Numbered from the stretch's first letter, positions 11,039 to 20,347 are shown. The stretch is 64,000 nucleotides of DNA from Flavobacteriaceae bacterium (GCA_947457615.1 CANGWK010000016.1:1-64000); one strand, 5' to 3'. The notes: generated from the letters alone by a model not told the origin. Numbers and translations: made by a program.

Positions 11039-12265
11039 ATGTTAGAAAAAGAAAAAATAAATTTCGAGAAAACTATAATTGTTGGAATTGTAACTCAAAA
11101 CCAAGGTGAAGAAAAGCTAATAGAATATCTAGATGAACTAGAGTTTTTAACTTACACTGCTGGCGGAGAAGTAGTGAAAAGATTTTGGCAAAAAATGGAC
11201 AAACCAAATCCTAAAACTTTTTTAGGAACTGGAAAAATTGAAGAAATCAATTTTTTTGTAAAAGAAAATGAAATTTCTACTATTGTTTTTGATGACGAAC
11301 TTTCTCCATCGCAACAAAAAAATATTTCTAAAATTATTGATTGCAAAATCCTTGATAGAACCCACCTTATACTAGACATTTTTGCGCAAAGAGCCGAAAC
11401 ATCTTATGCAAGAACGCAAGTAGAATTGGCGCAGTGTATTTATTTATTACCTCGTTTATCTGGAATGTGGACCCACTTAGAACGTCAAAAAGGAGGTATC
11501 GGAATGCGTGGTCCTGGAGAAACTGAAATTGAAACTGACAGACGTATTGTTAGAGATAGAATTGCTCTCTTAAAAGAAAAAATAAAAACCATCGATCGTC
11601 AAATGTCAGTTCAAAGAGGTAATCGTGGTGCAATGGTAAGGGTAGCATTAGTAGGATATACCAATGTTGGAAAATCTACATTAATGAATGCTGTCGGTAA
11701 AAGTGATGTTTTTGTAGAAAATAAATTATTTGCTACATTAGATACCACCGTAAGAAAAGTAGTTATAAAAAACATGCCTTTTCTTCTATCGGATACCGTT
11801 GGATTTATAAGAAAATTGCCTACACAATTAATAGAATCTTTTAAAAGCACTTTAGATGAAGTTCGCGAAGCCGATTTATTACTTCATGTTGTAGACATTT
11901 CGCATCCCGATTTTGAAGATCATATTGATGCTGTTAATCAAATTTTATTAGAAATTAAAAGTAATGAAAAACCCATAATTATGGTTTTCAATAAAATAGA
12001 TGCCTATAAACATTTAACTATTGAAGAGGACGATTTAATAACAGAGAGAACTAAAAAACATTATACCCTAGAAGAATGGAAACATACTTGGATGAATTCT
12101 ATGGGAGAAAAAAAGGCTTTGTTTATTTCAGCAACCAATAAAGAAAATTTTGAGGAATTTAGAAAATCGGTTTACGAAGCAGTTCGAAGTATTCATATTA
12201 CACGTTTTCCATATAATAAATTTTTATATCCCGATTACCAAGATGCGGAAGAAGATAAAGAATAA
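11039..12265 (+). CDS. hflX: GTPase HflX
   Basis: HflX is a ribosome-associated GTPase that splits or rescues stalled 70S ribosomes, especially under stress. The 408-residue length is normal for the family. The N-terminal HflX domain contains the characteristic GPGETEIETDRR segment. The G domain follows with GYTNVGKS (P-loop, about 205-212), DTVGF (G3, about 251), NKID (G4, about 318) and SATN (G5, about 363). The ATG sits 16 nt after a -7 box. It is monocistronic: a strong hairpin follows the stop and the next gene is convergent. Confidence 0.96.
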   Translation: MLEKEKINFEKTIIVGIVTQNQGEEKLIEYLDELEFLTYTAGGEVVKRFWQKMDKPNPKTFLGTGKIEEINFFVKENEISTIVFDDELSPSQQKNISKIIDCKILDRTHLILDIFAQRAETSYARTQVELAQCIYLLPRLSGMWTHLERQKGGIGMRGPGETEIETDRRIVRDRIALLKEKIKTIDRQMSVQRGNRGAMVRVALVGYTNVGKSTLMNAVGKSDVFVENKLFATLDTTVRKVVIKNMPFLLSDTVGFIRKLPTQLIESFKSTLDEVREADLLLHVVDISHPDFEDHIDAVNQILLEIKSNEKPIIMVFNKIDAYKHLTIEEDDLITERTKKHYTLEEWKHTWMNSMGEKKALFISATNKENFEEFRKSVYEAVRSIHITRFPYNKFLYPDYQDAEEDKE

Positions 12266-12270
12266 AGAGA

Positions 12271-12297
12271 AAAGCGTCCTGAATTTCAGGACGCTTT
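12271..12297. terminator. Bidirectional terminator between hflX and the DUF3078 gene
   Basis: The arms AAAGCGTCCTGAA and TTCAGGACGCTTT form a 13-bp perfect stem with a minimal loop. T-rich DNA follows on both strands, as fits two convergent genes. Confidence 0.85.
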
Positions 12298-12313
12298 GTT
12301 TATATAATGTTTT

Positions 12314-13219
12314 CTAGAATCCGTAGTTAATTCCTAGACCAAATACTTCTCTAATTTGCACTTCCGATTTAATTGGATTGGCATTGTCGTCATAAATGGC
12401 CTGGAAGGAAACATTAGCCGACATGTAATTATTAACTTTCATTACCAAATTCATTTGATAATCTACATCAACGTTTTTTGGTTTATCTAAATAATTAGAA
12501 TATAAATTTAATATGTTTTCCATAGAAACATTTTCCATTAAATTCAATTTATAATATCCTGAAATACTTGCGCCAAATTCATATCGTGTAGTCTTTCCTT
12601 GTTCTACACCAAAAGAAGAAGCAAATTTAGTAAACTGCCCATCTACAATAATCAGTCTAGAGGTTACTGGAGCAAAATTAACTTTCAAATTATCAGTTTT
12701 TTTCCACAAAAGACCGGGTCCAACTTGCAAGTAGGCAGGGGAAAAGAAACGGGAAATCCTAATAGAACCTGTTGGATCAAAACCACTGTCCATTTGGGTT
12801 TTAAAATTTAAAAATGCAGAATAATACCAATTTCCAAAAGCTTTTTTCCCATAAAGTGAATTCCATTCTAGTCTATCATCAGTTTTAGTGTTTCTTTCAG
12901 CGCCTTTTAATTTAGTTAAACCATAGGCCGCAATAAATTTGTTATCCCAAACATTGTTACCTTTTTTATAATTAAAATCATAGTTTAATCCAAAATTTCC
13001 GGCCATGCTTGAAGTTCCTCCTGCCATCCAAGCGTTATTAAAAGCAGATTGATTAAATAACACCATGATTTTTCCGTTTTTTTTCCAACCATCAGAAAAG
13101 GCGTCTGTTTTTCTAGCAGCCGCTAATTCATTTTGATTTAAATTTTCTTTTTCTGCAGTTTGTGCAAATAGAAAAGAAAAGTTTAACATTAATGCAAATG
13201 CAAAAATAATTTTCATCAT
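12314..13219 (-). CDS. DUF3078 domain-containing secreted/outer-membrane protein
   Basis: The 301-residue protein has a signal peptide ending in LFAQ (about residue 20). Alternating aromatic/polar strands such as NFGLNYDFNYKKGNNVWDNK fit the DUF3078 family, thought to form an outer-membrane beta-barrel-like protein in Bacteroidetes. The function is unknown. The terminal residues GLGINYGF resemble an outer-membrane C-terminal strand. It lies downstream of the suf-linked genes, separated by 275 bp with no clear gene. The tandem MM start leaves one residue of uncertainty. Confidence 0.85.
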   Translation of the reverse strand: MMKIIFAFALMLNFSFLFAQTAEKENLNQNELAAARKTDAFSDGWKKNGKIMVLFNQSAFNNAWMAGGTSSMAGNFGLNYDFNYKKGNNVWDNKFIAAYGLTKLKGAERNTKTDDRLEWNSLYGKKAFGNWYYSAFLNFKTQMDSGFDPTGSIRISRFFSPAYLQVGPGLLWKKTDNLKVNFAPVTSRLIIVDGQFTKFASSFGVEQGKTTRYEFGASISGYYKLNLMENVSMENILNLYSNYLDKPKNVDVDYQMNLVMKVNNYMSANVSFQAIYDDNANPIKSEVQIREVFGLGINYGF

Positions 13220-13495
13220 AGTAATTTTGTTTAGTATTTATTTGTGAAGGTATCTAAAAAAATAAAGCCCTCCCACAATAATCATAATCTTAAAAATGAT
13301 AGATTTTTTTAATTTATATAAAATAAAATTCACAAAATAGTATTTTAAAGTACTGATTTAAAGGGTTTTTGCAAAAAACTAGAAGAAGGATATAAGTAAA
13401 AAAACTAGAAATGAAAGTGAAAAGAACAGTGATTTTTTCGATTAAAAACAAGAAAAATCGTTAAACGTCAAAATTAGAATTGATATTTGTAGGAA

Positions 13496-13999
13496 TTATC
13501 TTCTTTTATAAAGAGGCACAGCTGAACAGGCTTCTCCAAATAATATACTCTTAGCATATTTTTGAAGTTGTTGAACAGCTAAAACATAAGCGATTTGGGG
13601 AACAGGTTTTTTAGAACAGCCCTTGAATATTACTGGCTTGTCAAGGTAGACAGAAAAGTCTAATTTAGATAGTATTTCGGTATATAAAGCAGTTTCTAAA
13701 TCTTCAATAGAGCCTGTAATAACTTTTTTTGCATAAGGCACAACCTGAACAGTGACCAAAATCATAGCCCACGCTGGAAGAATAGCATCTGTAGAACAAT
13801 GAATGGCGACAAATTGATCCTTATACTGGAGCCAATCGTGATTTTTTAATGCCTCACGAAACTCTTTTTCTTTTAAAATAAAACCTTCATAAAGCCATGG
13901 AGCCAAATCAATTTGAGTTCGAATTCCAGTTATATAATAATCCTCCAAATCAAAAACTTGAAGGGAAGAATTGGCAACTTTATTTATTATTTCATCCAT
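13496..13999 (-). CDS. DUF2480 family protein
   Basis: The 167-residue protein matches the Bacteroidetes DUF2480 family, seen in the opening FDLEDY and the segment PAWAMILVTVQVVPYAKKV. No signal peptide or membrane segment is evident. It is the last gene of the sufS-side unit, 25 nt after the DUF59 gene, so a link to iron-sulfur assembly is suggested by context only. Two cysteines near the C-terminal half (KGCSKK, GEACS) could bind metal, but this is untested. Confidence 0.8.
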   Translation of the reverse strand: MDEIINKVANSSLQVFDLEDYYITGIRTQIDLAPWLYEGFILKEKEFREALKNHDWLQYKDQFVAIHCSTDAILPAWAMILVTVQVVPYAKKVITGSIEDLETALYTEILSKLDFSVYLDKPVIFKGCSKKPVPQIAYVLAVQQLQKYAKSILFGEACSAVPLYKRR

Positions 14000-14024
14000 T
14001 TTTTAGCATTCAGGGCTAACAATA

Positions 14025-14348
14025 TTAAAGCATTCCTAATTCTAACTTTGCTTCTTCGCTCATTAAATCTTTGCTCCAAGGTGGATCAAAAGTAATTTCA
14101 ACCTCACACGATTTAATGACATCAATTTTAGCAACTTTTTCTTCAACTTCACGGGGCAGAGTTTCGGCCACTGGGCAATTAGGCGATGTTAAAGTCATCA
14201 ACACTTTTACTTCATTTTCCTCATTAATCATCACGTCATAAATCAATCCTAATTCGTAAATATCCACTGGAATCTCAGGATCGTAAATGCTTTTTAAAAC
14301 TTTTACAACTGATTCTCCTAAATTGATTTCATCATTAAATTCTTCCAT
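14025..14348 (-). CDS. DUF59 / MIP18-family SUF-associated protein (SufT-like)
   Basis: This small DUF59 protein has the family hallmarks YDPEIPVDIYELGLIYDV, LTSPNCPVAE (with the conserved Cys) and a C-terminal ITFDPPWSKDLMSEEAK. DUF59 proteins in suf operons act late in iron-sulfur assembly or maturation of target proteins. I chose ATG 14348 because it gives the usual N-terminus and no overlap. An upstream in-frame ATG at 14372 would overlap the end of sufE by 14 nt. Same transcription unit as sufS and sufE. Confidence 0.88.
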   Translation of the reverse strand: MEEFNDEINLGESVVKVLKSIYDPEIPVDIYELGLIYDVMINEENEVKVLMTLTSPNCPVAETLPREVEEKVAKIDVIKSCEVEITFDPPWSKDLMSEEAKLELGML

Positions 14349-14358
14349 GATTTGAGTT

Positions 14359-14778
14359 TTATTTTTTTGCATTAAATGCTAATGCGTACATTTTTATTTG
14401 TTTAATCATCGAAACCAATCCATTGGCACGAGTTGGCGAAAGGTGTTCTTTTAATCCAATAGCGTCAATAAAATCAGTGTTTGCATCTAAAATATCGGTT
14501 GCTTTTTGGTTAGAAAAAACCCGTATCAAAATGGCGATTATCCCCTTAGTTAGAATGGCATCACTATCGGCAGTAAAAACTATTTTGTCCTCTATCAATT
14601 CGCCATGAACCCAAACTTTCGACTGACACCCTTTTATTATATTATCTTCTGTTTTATATTGTTCATCGATTAATGGCAACGACTTTCCTAAGTCAATAAT
14701 ATATTCGTAGCGTTGCATCCAATCGTCAAAAAGCGAAAACTCATCAATAATGTCGGCTTGTAATTCTTGTATGATCAT
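14359..14778 (-). CDS. sufE: SufE family sulfur acceptor
   Basis: SufE takes persulfide sulfur from SufS and passes it to the SufBCD scaffold. At 139 residues it has normal length. The acceptor cysteine is Cys51 in KGCQSKVWV, at the same place as in well-studied SufE proteins. Its ATG directly abuts the TAA of the preceding lipoprotein gene (TAAATG), a sign of translational coupling. Confidence 0.93.
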   Translation of the reverse strand: MIIQELQADIIDEFSLFDDWMQRYEYIIDLGKSLPLIDEQYKTEDNIIKGCQSKVWVHGELIEDKIVFTADSDAILTKGIIAILIRVFSNQKATDILDANTDFIDAIGLKEHLSPTRANGLVSMIKQIKMYALAFNAKK

Positions 14779-15213
14779 TTATTCTTGGATTGCTAACAAA
14801 ATTACTTTTTTTACAAAACCTTCAATTTGAATAGGAGGATTTCCGTGGTCAAATGTTGCAGAATTATATTCTTTTTCTTTAAAGGTTATGATCATATTTG
14901 CATTAGGAGCACCGTCATAAAATCGCTTTTGAGTTGGCCCTTCATAAGTGCTTAATTTTTCCAAATCTATTTTATTGAACAACATTACTAATTCTTTCCA
15001 ATTTTCATCCGAAATTTCAGTTGTTTTTCCACTTCCTTCGTCATTTCTATTGTTTGAAATAGAAATATTGTGGTTTTGAATAGTGATTTTTTGATAAAAT
15101 CCTCTCGTGTTTGCAGTATAAACAATATTCGTATTGGTAAGATCTTTGTGATCTTCTTTTGAACATCCCTTTCCCATAAAAAGGGATAGAAATAAAAGTG
15201 CAATTATTTTCAT
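14779..15213 (-). CDS. Small lipoprotein of unknown function in the suf operon
   Basis: The 144-residue protein begins with a short hydrophobic stretch and a lipobox-like MGKGC, so it is probably a lipoprotein anchored at Cys17. The rest is polar and contains NENWKEL-like and ATFDHGNPP segments; I do not recognise a named domain. It lies 10 nt after sufS and abuts sufE with no gap. That packing makes co-expression with cysteine desulfurase and acceptor likely, though an envelope lipoprotein has no obvious role in this cytoplasmic pathway. Confidence 0.75.
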   Translation of the reverse strand: MKIIALLFLSLFMGKGCSKEDHKDLTNTNIVYTANTRGFYQKITIQNHNISISNNRNDEGSGKTTEISDENWKELVMLFNKIDLEKLSTYEGPTQKRFYDGAPNANMIITFKEKEYNSATFDHGNPPIQIEGFVKKVILLAIQE

Positions 15214-15223
15214 AATTTTTTTT

Positions 15224-16438
15224 TTAAGACAACATCATTTTTGCTTTTTGTAAAGCTTCTACAAAGATATCAATTTCTTCTTTGGTATTATAAAAGGCAA
15301 AACTTGCTCTTATCGTTCCGGGGATTTTAAAGAAATCCATAATCGGTTGTGCACAATGGTGTCCGGTTCGTACCGCTATTCCTAATTTATCTATAATGGT
15401 GCCAATGTCATACGGATGAATTCCTTCAATATTAAAAGATATTACTGATGTTTTATTTGCAGATGTTCCAAAGATTTTTAATCCCTCTATTTGTAATAAT
15501 TTTTCGGTTGCATAAACTAATAATTCGTGTTCGTGAGCGGCAATATTTTCGAACCCTATTTCATTCATATAATCTATTGCTGTTCCGAGCACTATTCCGC
15601 CTTCTATATTTGGTGTTCCAGCTTCAAATTTATGGGGCAAATCTGCATATGTAGTTTTCTCAAAAGAAACCGTGGCTATCATTTCCCCGCCTCCTTGATA
15701 AGGTGGTAATTTATTTAACCAGACTTCTTTTCCATAAAGGATTCCAACACCTGTTGGACCACAAATTTTATGTCCAGAAAAAACATAAAAATCACAGTCT
15801 AAAGCCTGAACATCTGGCTTTAGATGTGGTGTTGCTTGGGCGCCATCTATTAATATTGCAGCGCCAAATTGGTGCGCTTTTTCAATCATATATTCAATTG
15901 GGTTAATCGTTCCCAATGCATTGGATATGTGATTAACGGTAACAATTTTAGTTTTATCAGAAAGTAATCTGTCGTATTCTGACATAATTAATTCCCCGTT
16001 TTCATTCATAGGGATTACTTTCAAAACTGCACCTGTTCGTTCGCATAACATCTGCCAAGGAACAATATTACTATGGTGCTCTAAAGCGGAAACCAAAACC
16101 TCATCGCCTGATTTTAAAAAGGATGCAAATCCGTTAGCAACCAAGTTAATTGCATGCGTTGTTCCTGACGTGAAAATTACTTCGTGAGAAAATTTAGCAT
16201 TAATATGATTTTGGATTTTTTGTCTGGAAACTTCATAGGCATCGGTAGCTAATTGGCTTAATGTATGCACTCCACGATGAATGTTCGCGTTGATTTCTTG
16301 GTAATATTTGGTTATGGCATCAATAACCACTTTTGGTTTTTGAGAAGTGGCGCCATTATCGAAATAAACAAGCGGTTTTCCATTCACTTTTTGGGTTAAT
16401 ATTGGAAAATCGGAACGTATTTTTTGTAAGTCTAACAT
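15224..16438 (-). CDS. sufS: Cysteine desulfurase SufS
   Basis: A PLP-dependent group II cysteine desulfurase that releases sulfur from cysteine as a persulfide for iron-sulfur assembly. At 404 residues it is full length. The PLP lysine is in FSGHKICGPTG (about residue 224) and the persulfide cysteine in RTGHHCAQP near the C-terminal region. The sequence TSGTTHAINLVA is the cofactor-binding loop. It starts a transcription unit of its own, because a divergent gene lies between it and sufD. A promoter with both -33 and -7 elements sits just upstream. Confidence 0.96.
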   Translation of the reverse strand: MLDLQKIRSDFPILTQKVNGKPLVYFDNGATSQKPKVVIDAITKYYQEINANIHRGVHTLSQLATDAYEVSRQKIQNHINAKFSHEVIFTSGTTHAINLVANGFASFLKSGDEVLVSALEHHSNIVPWQMLCERTGAVLKVIPMNENGELIMSEYDRLLSDKTKIVTVNHISNALGTINPIEYMIEKAHQFGAAILIDGAQATPHLKPDVQALDCDFYVFSGHKICGPTGVGILYGKEVWLNKLPPYQGGGEMIATVSFEKTTYADLPHKFEAGTPNIEGGIVLGTAIDYMNEIGFENIAAHEHELLVYATEKLLQIEGLKIFGTSANKTSVISFNIEGIHPYDIGTIIDKLGIAVRTGHHCAQPIMDFFKIPGTIRASFAFYNTKEEIDIFVEALQKAKMMLS

Positions 16439-16462
16439 TATTATTTAGAATTTTTCTAAATA

Positions 16463-16497
16463 CAAAAGTAATAAAATTGAAGTTGATTTATACCAAA
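16463..16497 (-). promoter_or_regulatory. Promoter for the sufS-sufE unit
   Basis: Read on the minus strand, TTTG (16497-16494) is followed after 23 nt by TACTTTTG (16470-16463), which fits TTG-N17-23-TAnnTTTG. An inverted repeat TTTAGAA/TTCTAAA (16444-16460) lies between it and the sufS ATG at 16438, placed where a repressor or leader hairpin could act. Confidence 0.6.
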
Positions 16498-16535
16498 CAG
16501 ATGTTAATAATTAATTAACTATTTAGTGAGGTATA

Positions 16536-16549
16536 ATTTACTAAATTGC
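16536..16549 (+). promoter_or_regulatory. Shared 14-mer upstream of serine hydrolase gene
   Basis: ATTTACTAAATTGC lies 20 nt before ATG 16570. The identical 14-mer occurs at 23216-23229, before the other gene that diverges from the suf cluster. It contains TAAATTG, close to the -7 consensus, so it may be a promoter core or a regulator site. Confidence 0.4.
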
Positions 16550-16569
16550 AGTTTAAATCAAAACCTAAA

Positions 16570-17910
16570 ATGAAGAAATTTCTTAAATACTTTGCCCTTG
16601 TTCTACTTGCTTTTTTAGTTTATTTTGGAATTACAACCTATCCAAAATTAGATTTAATTTCTGGATTTTCTGCAAAAAGTGTAGCGTCCGGGCATTTCAT
16701 AGATAAGCGTCCAATAAAAATAATCGAACAAGGAGACAACGATATTCCGTTGGTTAGTTTAGCAAATAATGCTATTAATGATGCTGGAAAATTTGCAACG
16801 TCTAGTGTATATGGGATAAAGGAGCGCAAGGCAATTTATAGAGAAGGTTTGGGCGCAACATTAATCAATAAGGATTTTGATGTGAACAAATCCTACGAGA
16901 TTCCAAAAAGAACAAAAATCACTATTAATTTACCTTTTCCGTATGGAAATAACGAACCAAAAGATACTGTTTTTAGCAACATTGATTACAAAAAATTAAA
17001 TGCAACTGTAGCAAACGCTTTTGATAAAGAAGGTGAGAAATCAAAACGTACTCGAGCTGTTTTGGTAATTTATAAAGATAAAATTATAGCAGAAAAATAC
17101 GATACTAATTTCAACAAAAACTCTAGACTTTTAGGTTGGTCAATGACTAAAAGTATCACTGCAACCTTATTTGGAATTTTGCAAAAACAAGGAAAATTCG
17201 ACATTAATAAGCCTGCACCAATTGTAGAATGGCAAAAAGATGAACGTGCCATAATCAGAACTAGCGACTTACTGCACATGAACTCTGGTTTAGAATGGGA
17301 AGAAAAATACGATAAAATTTGTGACGCTACGAAAATGCTTTTTCAAGCAGAAGACATGGGAAAAGTACAGCTAGAAAAAAAGGCGCAATTCCCTCCAAAC
17401 TTGCATTGGAATTACTCTTCTGGAACGACCAATTTATTGTCTAAAATTTTAAGAAATCAATTCAAAACCCATCAAGACTATTTGGATTTTTGGTACACAG
17501 ATTTATTAGATAAAATAGGTATGAATTCGGCTTTAATAGAAACCGATATGGCTGGAAATTTTGTGGGCTCGTCTTATGGATGGGCAACTGCAAGAGATTG
17601 GGGAAAATTCGGATTGTTGTACCTACACAAAGGGAACTGGAATGGTGAACAATTATTTGACGAAAGTTGGGTAAAATATGTTGCTACTCCAACAAATACC
17701 TCTAAAGGAAGATATGGCGGGCATTTTTGGCTAAATACCGGAGGTTATTTTCCAGATGTTCCAAGGGAAATGTATTATTGCAGTGGTTTTCAAGGACAAA
17801 TGATTGCCATTTTCCCAAGCAAAGATTTAGTAATTGTACATCTCGGATTGAGTGAGAAATTCGACTTTAATGGTTTTTTAAGTGGAGTTGTTGGGAGTTT
17901 TAAAAAATAA
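16570..17910 (+). CDS. Serine hydrolase of the beta-lactamase/class C family, membrane-anchored
   Basis: The protein opens with one hydrophobic segment (about residues 5-22) that should act as an anchor or uncleaved signal. The catalytic SxxK motif is SMTK in GWSMTKSITA. A YSS motif (WNYSSGTTN) provides the tyrosine, and the closing GGHFWLNTGGYF region is typical of beta-lactamase/D-aminopeptidase-like family members. The substrate cannot be told from sequence. ATG 16570 was preferred over an in-frame TTG at 16546 that lies in the probable promoter. It ends 4 nt before the convergent sufD stop and sits inside the suf cluster on the opposite strand. Confidence 0.87.
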   Translation: MKKFLKYFALVLLAFLVYFGITTYPKLDLISGFSAKSVASGHFIDKRPIKIIEQGDNDIPLVSLANNAINDAGKFATSSVYGIKERKAIYREGLGATLINKDFDVNKSYEIPKRTKITINLPFPYGNNEPKDTVFSNIDYKKLNATVANAFDKEGEKSKRTRAVLVIYKDKIIAEKYDTNFNKNSRLLGWSMTKSITATLFGILQKQGKFDINKPAPIVEWQKDERAIIRTSDLLHMNSGLEWEEKYDKICDATKMLFQAEDMGKVQLEKKAQFPPNLHWNYSSGTTNLLSKILRNQFKTHQDYLDFWYTDLLDKIGMNSALIETDMAGNFVGSSYGWATARDWGKFGLLYLHKGNWNGEQLFDESWVKYVATPTNTSKGRYGGHFWLNTGGYFPDVPREMYYCSGFQGQMIAIFPSKDLVIVHLGLSEKFDFNGFLSGVVGSFKK

Positions 17911-17914
17911 TTTT

Positions 17915-19231
17915 TTACAAATCAAATCCCAAATTAACACCTAATTTAGTAGCTATAATTTTAGTAATTCGCTGTTTTAATTCTGGAATTTTAATACTTT
18001 CAATAACCTCATTTGTAAAAGCATACATCAATAAAGCTTTGGCTTCTTTCTTCGGAATCCCTCGCTGTTGCATATAAAACATAGCGCTTTCGTCCAATTG
18101 ACCAATCGTACAGCCATGCGAACATTTTACATCATCAGCGAAAATTTCTAATTGTGGTTTTGCATTAATAGTTGCTTTATCTCCTAGTAAAATATTATTG
18201 TTTTTTTGAAAAGCATTTGTTTTTTGGGCTTCTCTTTCTACATAAATTTTACCATTGAAAACCCCCACAGAACTATCCGCAAGAATAGTTTTATAGTTTT
18301 GATGGCTTTCACAGTTTGGCGTGGCGTGATTTACCATGGTATAATGATCTACGTGTTGCTTATCGCCAATAATGGTAATACCTTTTAAAGTCGAATCAAT
18401 TCGTTCGCCAAAATGATAGAAATTTAGATTGTTTCGAGTGATGTTTCCCCCAAAAGAAAAAGTATGAACCGAAACTCTACTTTCTTGTTTTTGAGAAATA
18501 TAAGTGTTGTCAACCAAGTTTGCTGATTGTAAATCATTTTGAATTTTGTAGTAATCTACGATAGCGCGTTTTTGAGCAAAAATTTCAGTAACGGAATTCG
18601 TTAGTACTGGGTTTTCGTTTAAAGATTGGTGTCTCTCGATGATTTGAACGTGCGCATTTTCGCCAACAATTACTAAATTTCGCGGTTGAACCATCAAGGC
18701 ATCTTCTATTCCAGTAGAAAAATAAATGATCTCTATTGGCTTTTCTACTACCTTGCTTTTTGGTATATTTACGTATGCTCCTTCATTTGCGAAGGCGGTA
18801 TTTAAAGTGGTTAAACTCTCCTCTTTGCTGGCAATTTTATTGAAATATTCATCAATTGCCATTTTGTATTTTGGCTTAGTCAATGCAGAAGACATTAAAC
18901 AAACATCCAGTCCGTCATGGGTGGTTGAAGATAAAAAAGAAGAAAATTTTCCGTCTACAAAAATAACTTTGTACGTGTCGATTTCGTGCAAAAAGTATTT
19001 TTTTACATCTGAAAATTCAATAGAATTTTCATTTTTTGGAAATACCGAATAGTCATTTTTTAATATAGAATTCAGTGAAGTGTATTTCCAGGACTCCTCT
19101 TTTTTGGTAGGAAAACCCTTATTTTCAAAGTTTTTGATAGCTAAAGTACGTGTATCATGAAGTGTTGAATGAACGTCTATTTGTTCTTCAAAAGCCATAA
19201 ACGAGGTAACTAATTTTTCTTTTAAATCCAT
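17915..19231 (-). CDS. sufD: SUF scaffold protein SufD
   Basis: SufD partners SufB in the SufBC2D scaffold on which clusters are built. The 438-residue protein has the SufB/D beta-helix core and the C-terminal signature CSHGCTIGQLDESAMFYMQQRG, with Cys and His near the cluster-forming interface. It is the last gene of the sufA-to-sufD unit. Its 3' end converges on the serine hydrolase with only 4 nt between, and no separate terminator is visible. A 79-bp spacer holding a strong hairpin separates it from sufC. Confidence 0.95.
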   Translation of the reverse strand: MDLKEKLVTSFMAFEEQIDVHSTLHDTRTLAIKNFENKGFPTKKEESWKYTSLNSILKNDYSVFPKNENSIEFSDVKKYFLHEIDTYKVIFVDGKFSSFLSSTTHDGLDVCLMSSALTKPKYKMAIDEYFNKIASKEESLTTLNTAFANEGAYVNIPKSKVVEKPIEIIYFSTGIEDALMVQPRNLVIVGENAHVQIIERHQSLNENPVLTNSVTEIFAQKRAIVDYYKIQNDLQSANLVDNTYISQKQESRVSVHTFSFGGNITRNNLNFYHFGERIDSTLKGITIIGDKQHVDHYTMVNHATPNCESHQNYKTILADSSVGVFNGKIYVEREAQKTNAFQKNNNILLGDKATINAKPQLEIFADDVKCSHGCTIGQLDESAMFYMQQRGIPKKEAKALLMYAFTNEVIESIKIPELKQRITKIIATKLGVNLGFDL

Positions 19232-19260
19232 ATTCTTTATTGTTTAAAGTTTAAGGTTTA

Positions 19261-19294
19261 AAAGTTTAAAGTTATCGTGCTAACTTTAAACTTT
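19261..19294. promoter_or_regulatory. Perfect 14-bp hairpin between sufC and sufD
   Basis: AAAGTTTAAAGTTA and TAACTTTAAACTTT form a perfect inverted repeat around loop TCGTGC. It lies inside the operon, after the sufC stop on the minus strand. There is no poly-T run, so an mRNA stability or processing element seems more likely than a full terminator. Confidence 0.6.
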
Positions 19295-19310
19295 AGACTT
19301 CAAACAAATT

Positions 19311-20063
19311 TTAAGCTTCTTGTTCTTGTTTAATCCAGTCATATCCTTTTTCTTCTAGCTCATAAGCCAATTCTTTACCGCCAGATTTTACGATTTTTCC
19401 ATCCATAAGTACATGAACAAAATCAGGAATAATATAATCTAACAAGCGTTGGTAGTGGGTAATTACTAAAACAGCATTGTTTTCGTTTTTAAGTTTGTTT
19501 ACACCGTTAGCAACAATTCGAAGGGCATCAATATCCAATCCAGAATCGGTTTCGTCTAGAATAGCTAGTTTTGGTTCTAACATTGCCATTTGGAAAATCT
19601 CATTACGCTTTTTTTCGCCACCAGAGAAACCTTCGTTTAACGAACGAGATAAAAACTTACGATCCATTTCTAATAATTCCGATTTTTCGCGAATTAGTTT
19701 CAGCATTTCATTTGCAGGCATTTCTTCTTGTCCGTTGGCTTTTCTTTTTTCGTTAATTGCTGTTTTAATGAAATTGGTGACCGAAACCCCTGGAATTTCT
19801 ACTGGATATTGAAACGATAAGAAAACACCTTTGTGAGCGCGTTCTTCGGGAGCCAATTCGGAAATGTCTTCCCCTTCCAAAAGGATTTCTCCTTGAGAAA
19901 TAGTGTAGTTTTCATTTCCTGCAATGATGGAAGAAAGGGTACTTTTTCCGGCGCCATTCGGTCCCATTATTGCATGAACTTCACCAGCATTTACTTGAAG
20001 GTTAATGCCTTTTAATATTTCTTTATCTTCAATAGAAGCGTGTAAATTTTTTATTGATAACAT
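19311..20063 (-). CDS. sufC: Fe-S assembly ATPase SufC
   Basis: This ABC-type ATPase drives the SufBC2D scaffold. At 250 residues it has normal length. It shows Walker [10 protein letters not shown] (about residues 34-42), the signature [10 protein letters not shown] and Walker [13 protein letters not shown]. It starts 11 nt after the stop of a YoeB-type toxin gene, so it must be transcribed through two toxin-antitoxin modules from the upstream suf promoter unless an internal promoter exists. Confidence 0.97.
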   Translation of the reverse strand: MLSIKNLHASIEDKEILKGINLQVNAGEVHAIMGPNGAGKSTLSSIIAGNENYTISQGEILLEGEDISELAPEERAHKGVFLSFQYPVEIPGVSVTNFIKTAINEKRKANGQEEMPANEMLKLIREKSELLEMDRKFLSRSLNEGFSGGEKKRNEIFQMAMLEPKLAILDETDSGLDIDALRIVANGVNKLKNENNAVLVITHYQRLLDYIIPDFVHVLMDGKIVKSGGKELAYELEEKGYDWIKQEQEA

Positions 20064-20074
20064 TTATGTTCTTT

Positions 20075-20347
20075 TTATTCGTAATGTCCTTTTAAAGACA
20101 AAATATTTAATATTTCTATGGTTCCTTCTTCTGTAACTCTATAAATTATTCGGTGTTCTTGATTTATCCTTCTAGACCAACGGCCGGATAAATTATGCTT
20201 TAAAGATTCGGGGTTTCCAATACCTTCAAATGGGTGCAATTGGATATCTTCAATTGTGGAATATATTTTATTTAAAATTCCTTTATTTCCAGACTTTATC
20301 CAAAAATCTAAATCTTTTCTTGCTTTGTCAGAAAAATCTATTTGCAT
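20075..20347 (-). CDS. YoeB/Txe-family mRNA interferase toxin
   Basis: The 90-residue protein fits Txe/YoeB ribosome-dependent endoribonucleases. It has SGRWSRRINQEHRIIYRV in the core and ends in LKGHYE, with the catalytic His88 and Tyr89 near the C-terminus as in YoeB. It appears intact. Its ATG overlaps the end of the upstream antitoxin gene by 10 nt, the usual coupling of such pairs. It lies 11 nt before sufC on the same strand. Confidence 0.9.
   Translation of the reverse strand: MQIDFSDKARKDLDFWIKSGNKGILNKIYSTIEDIQLHPFEGIGNPESLKHNLSGRWSRRINQEHRIIYRVTEEGTIEILNILSLKGHYE

Noticed and set aside
13220..13495. Gap between DUF3078 and DUF2480 genes examined for a gene or RNA
   Set aside because: Only A/T-rich sequence with an imperfect AGTATTTTAAAGTACT palindrome; no frame, promoter or terminator could be supported.
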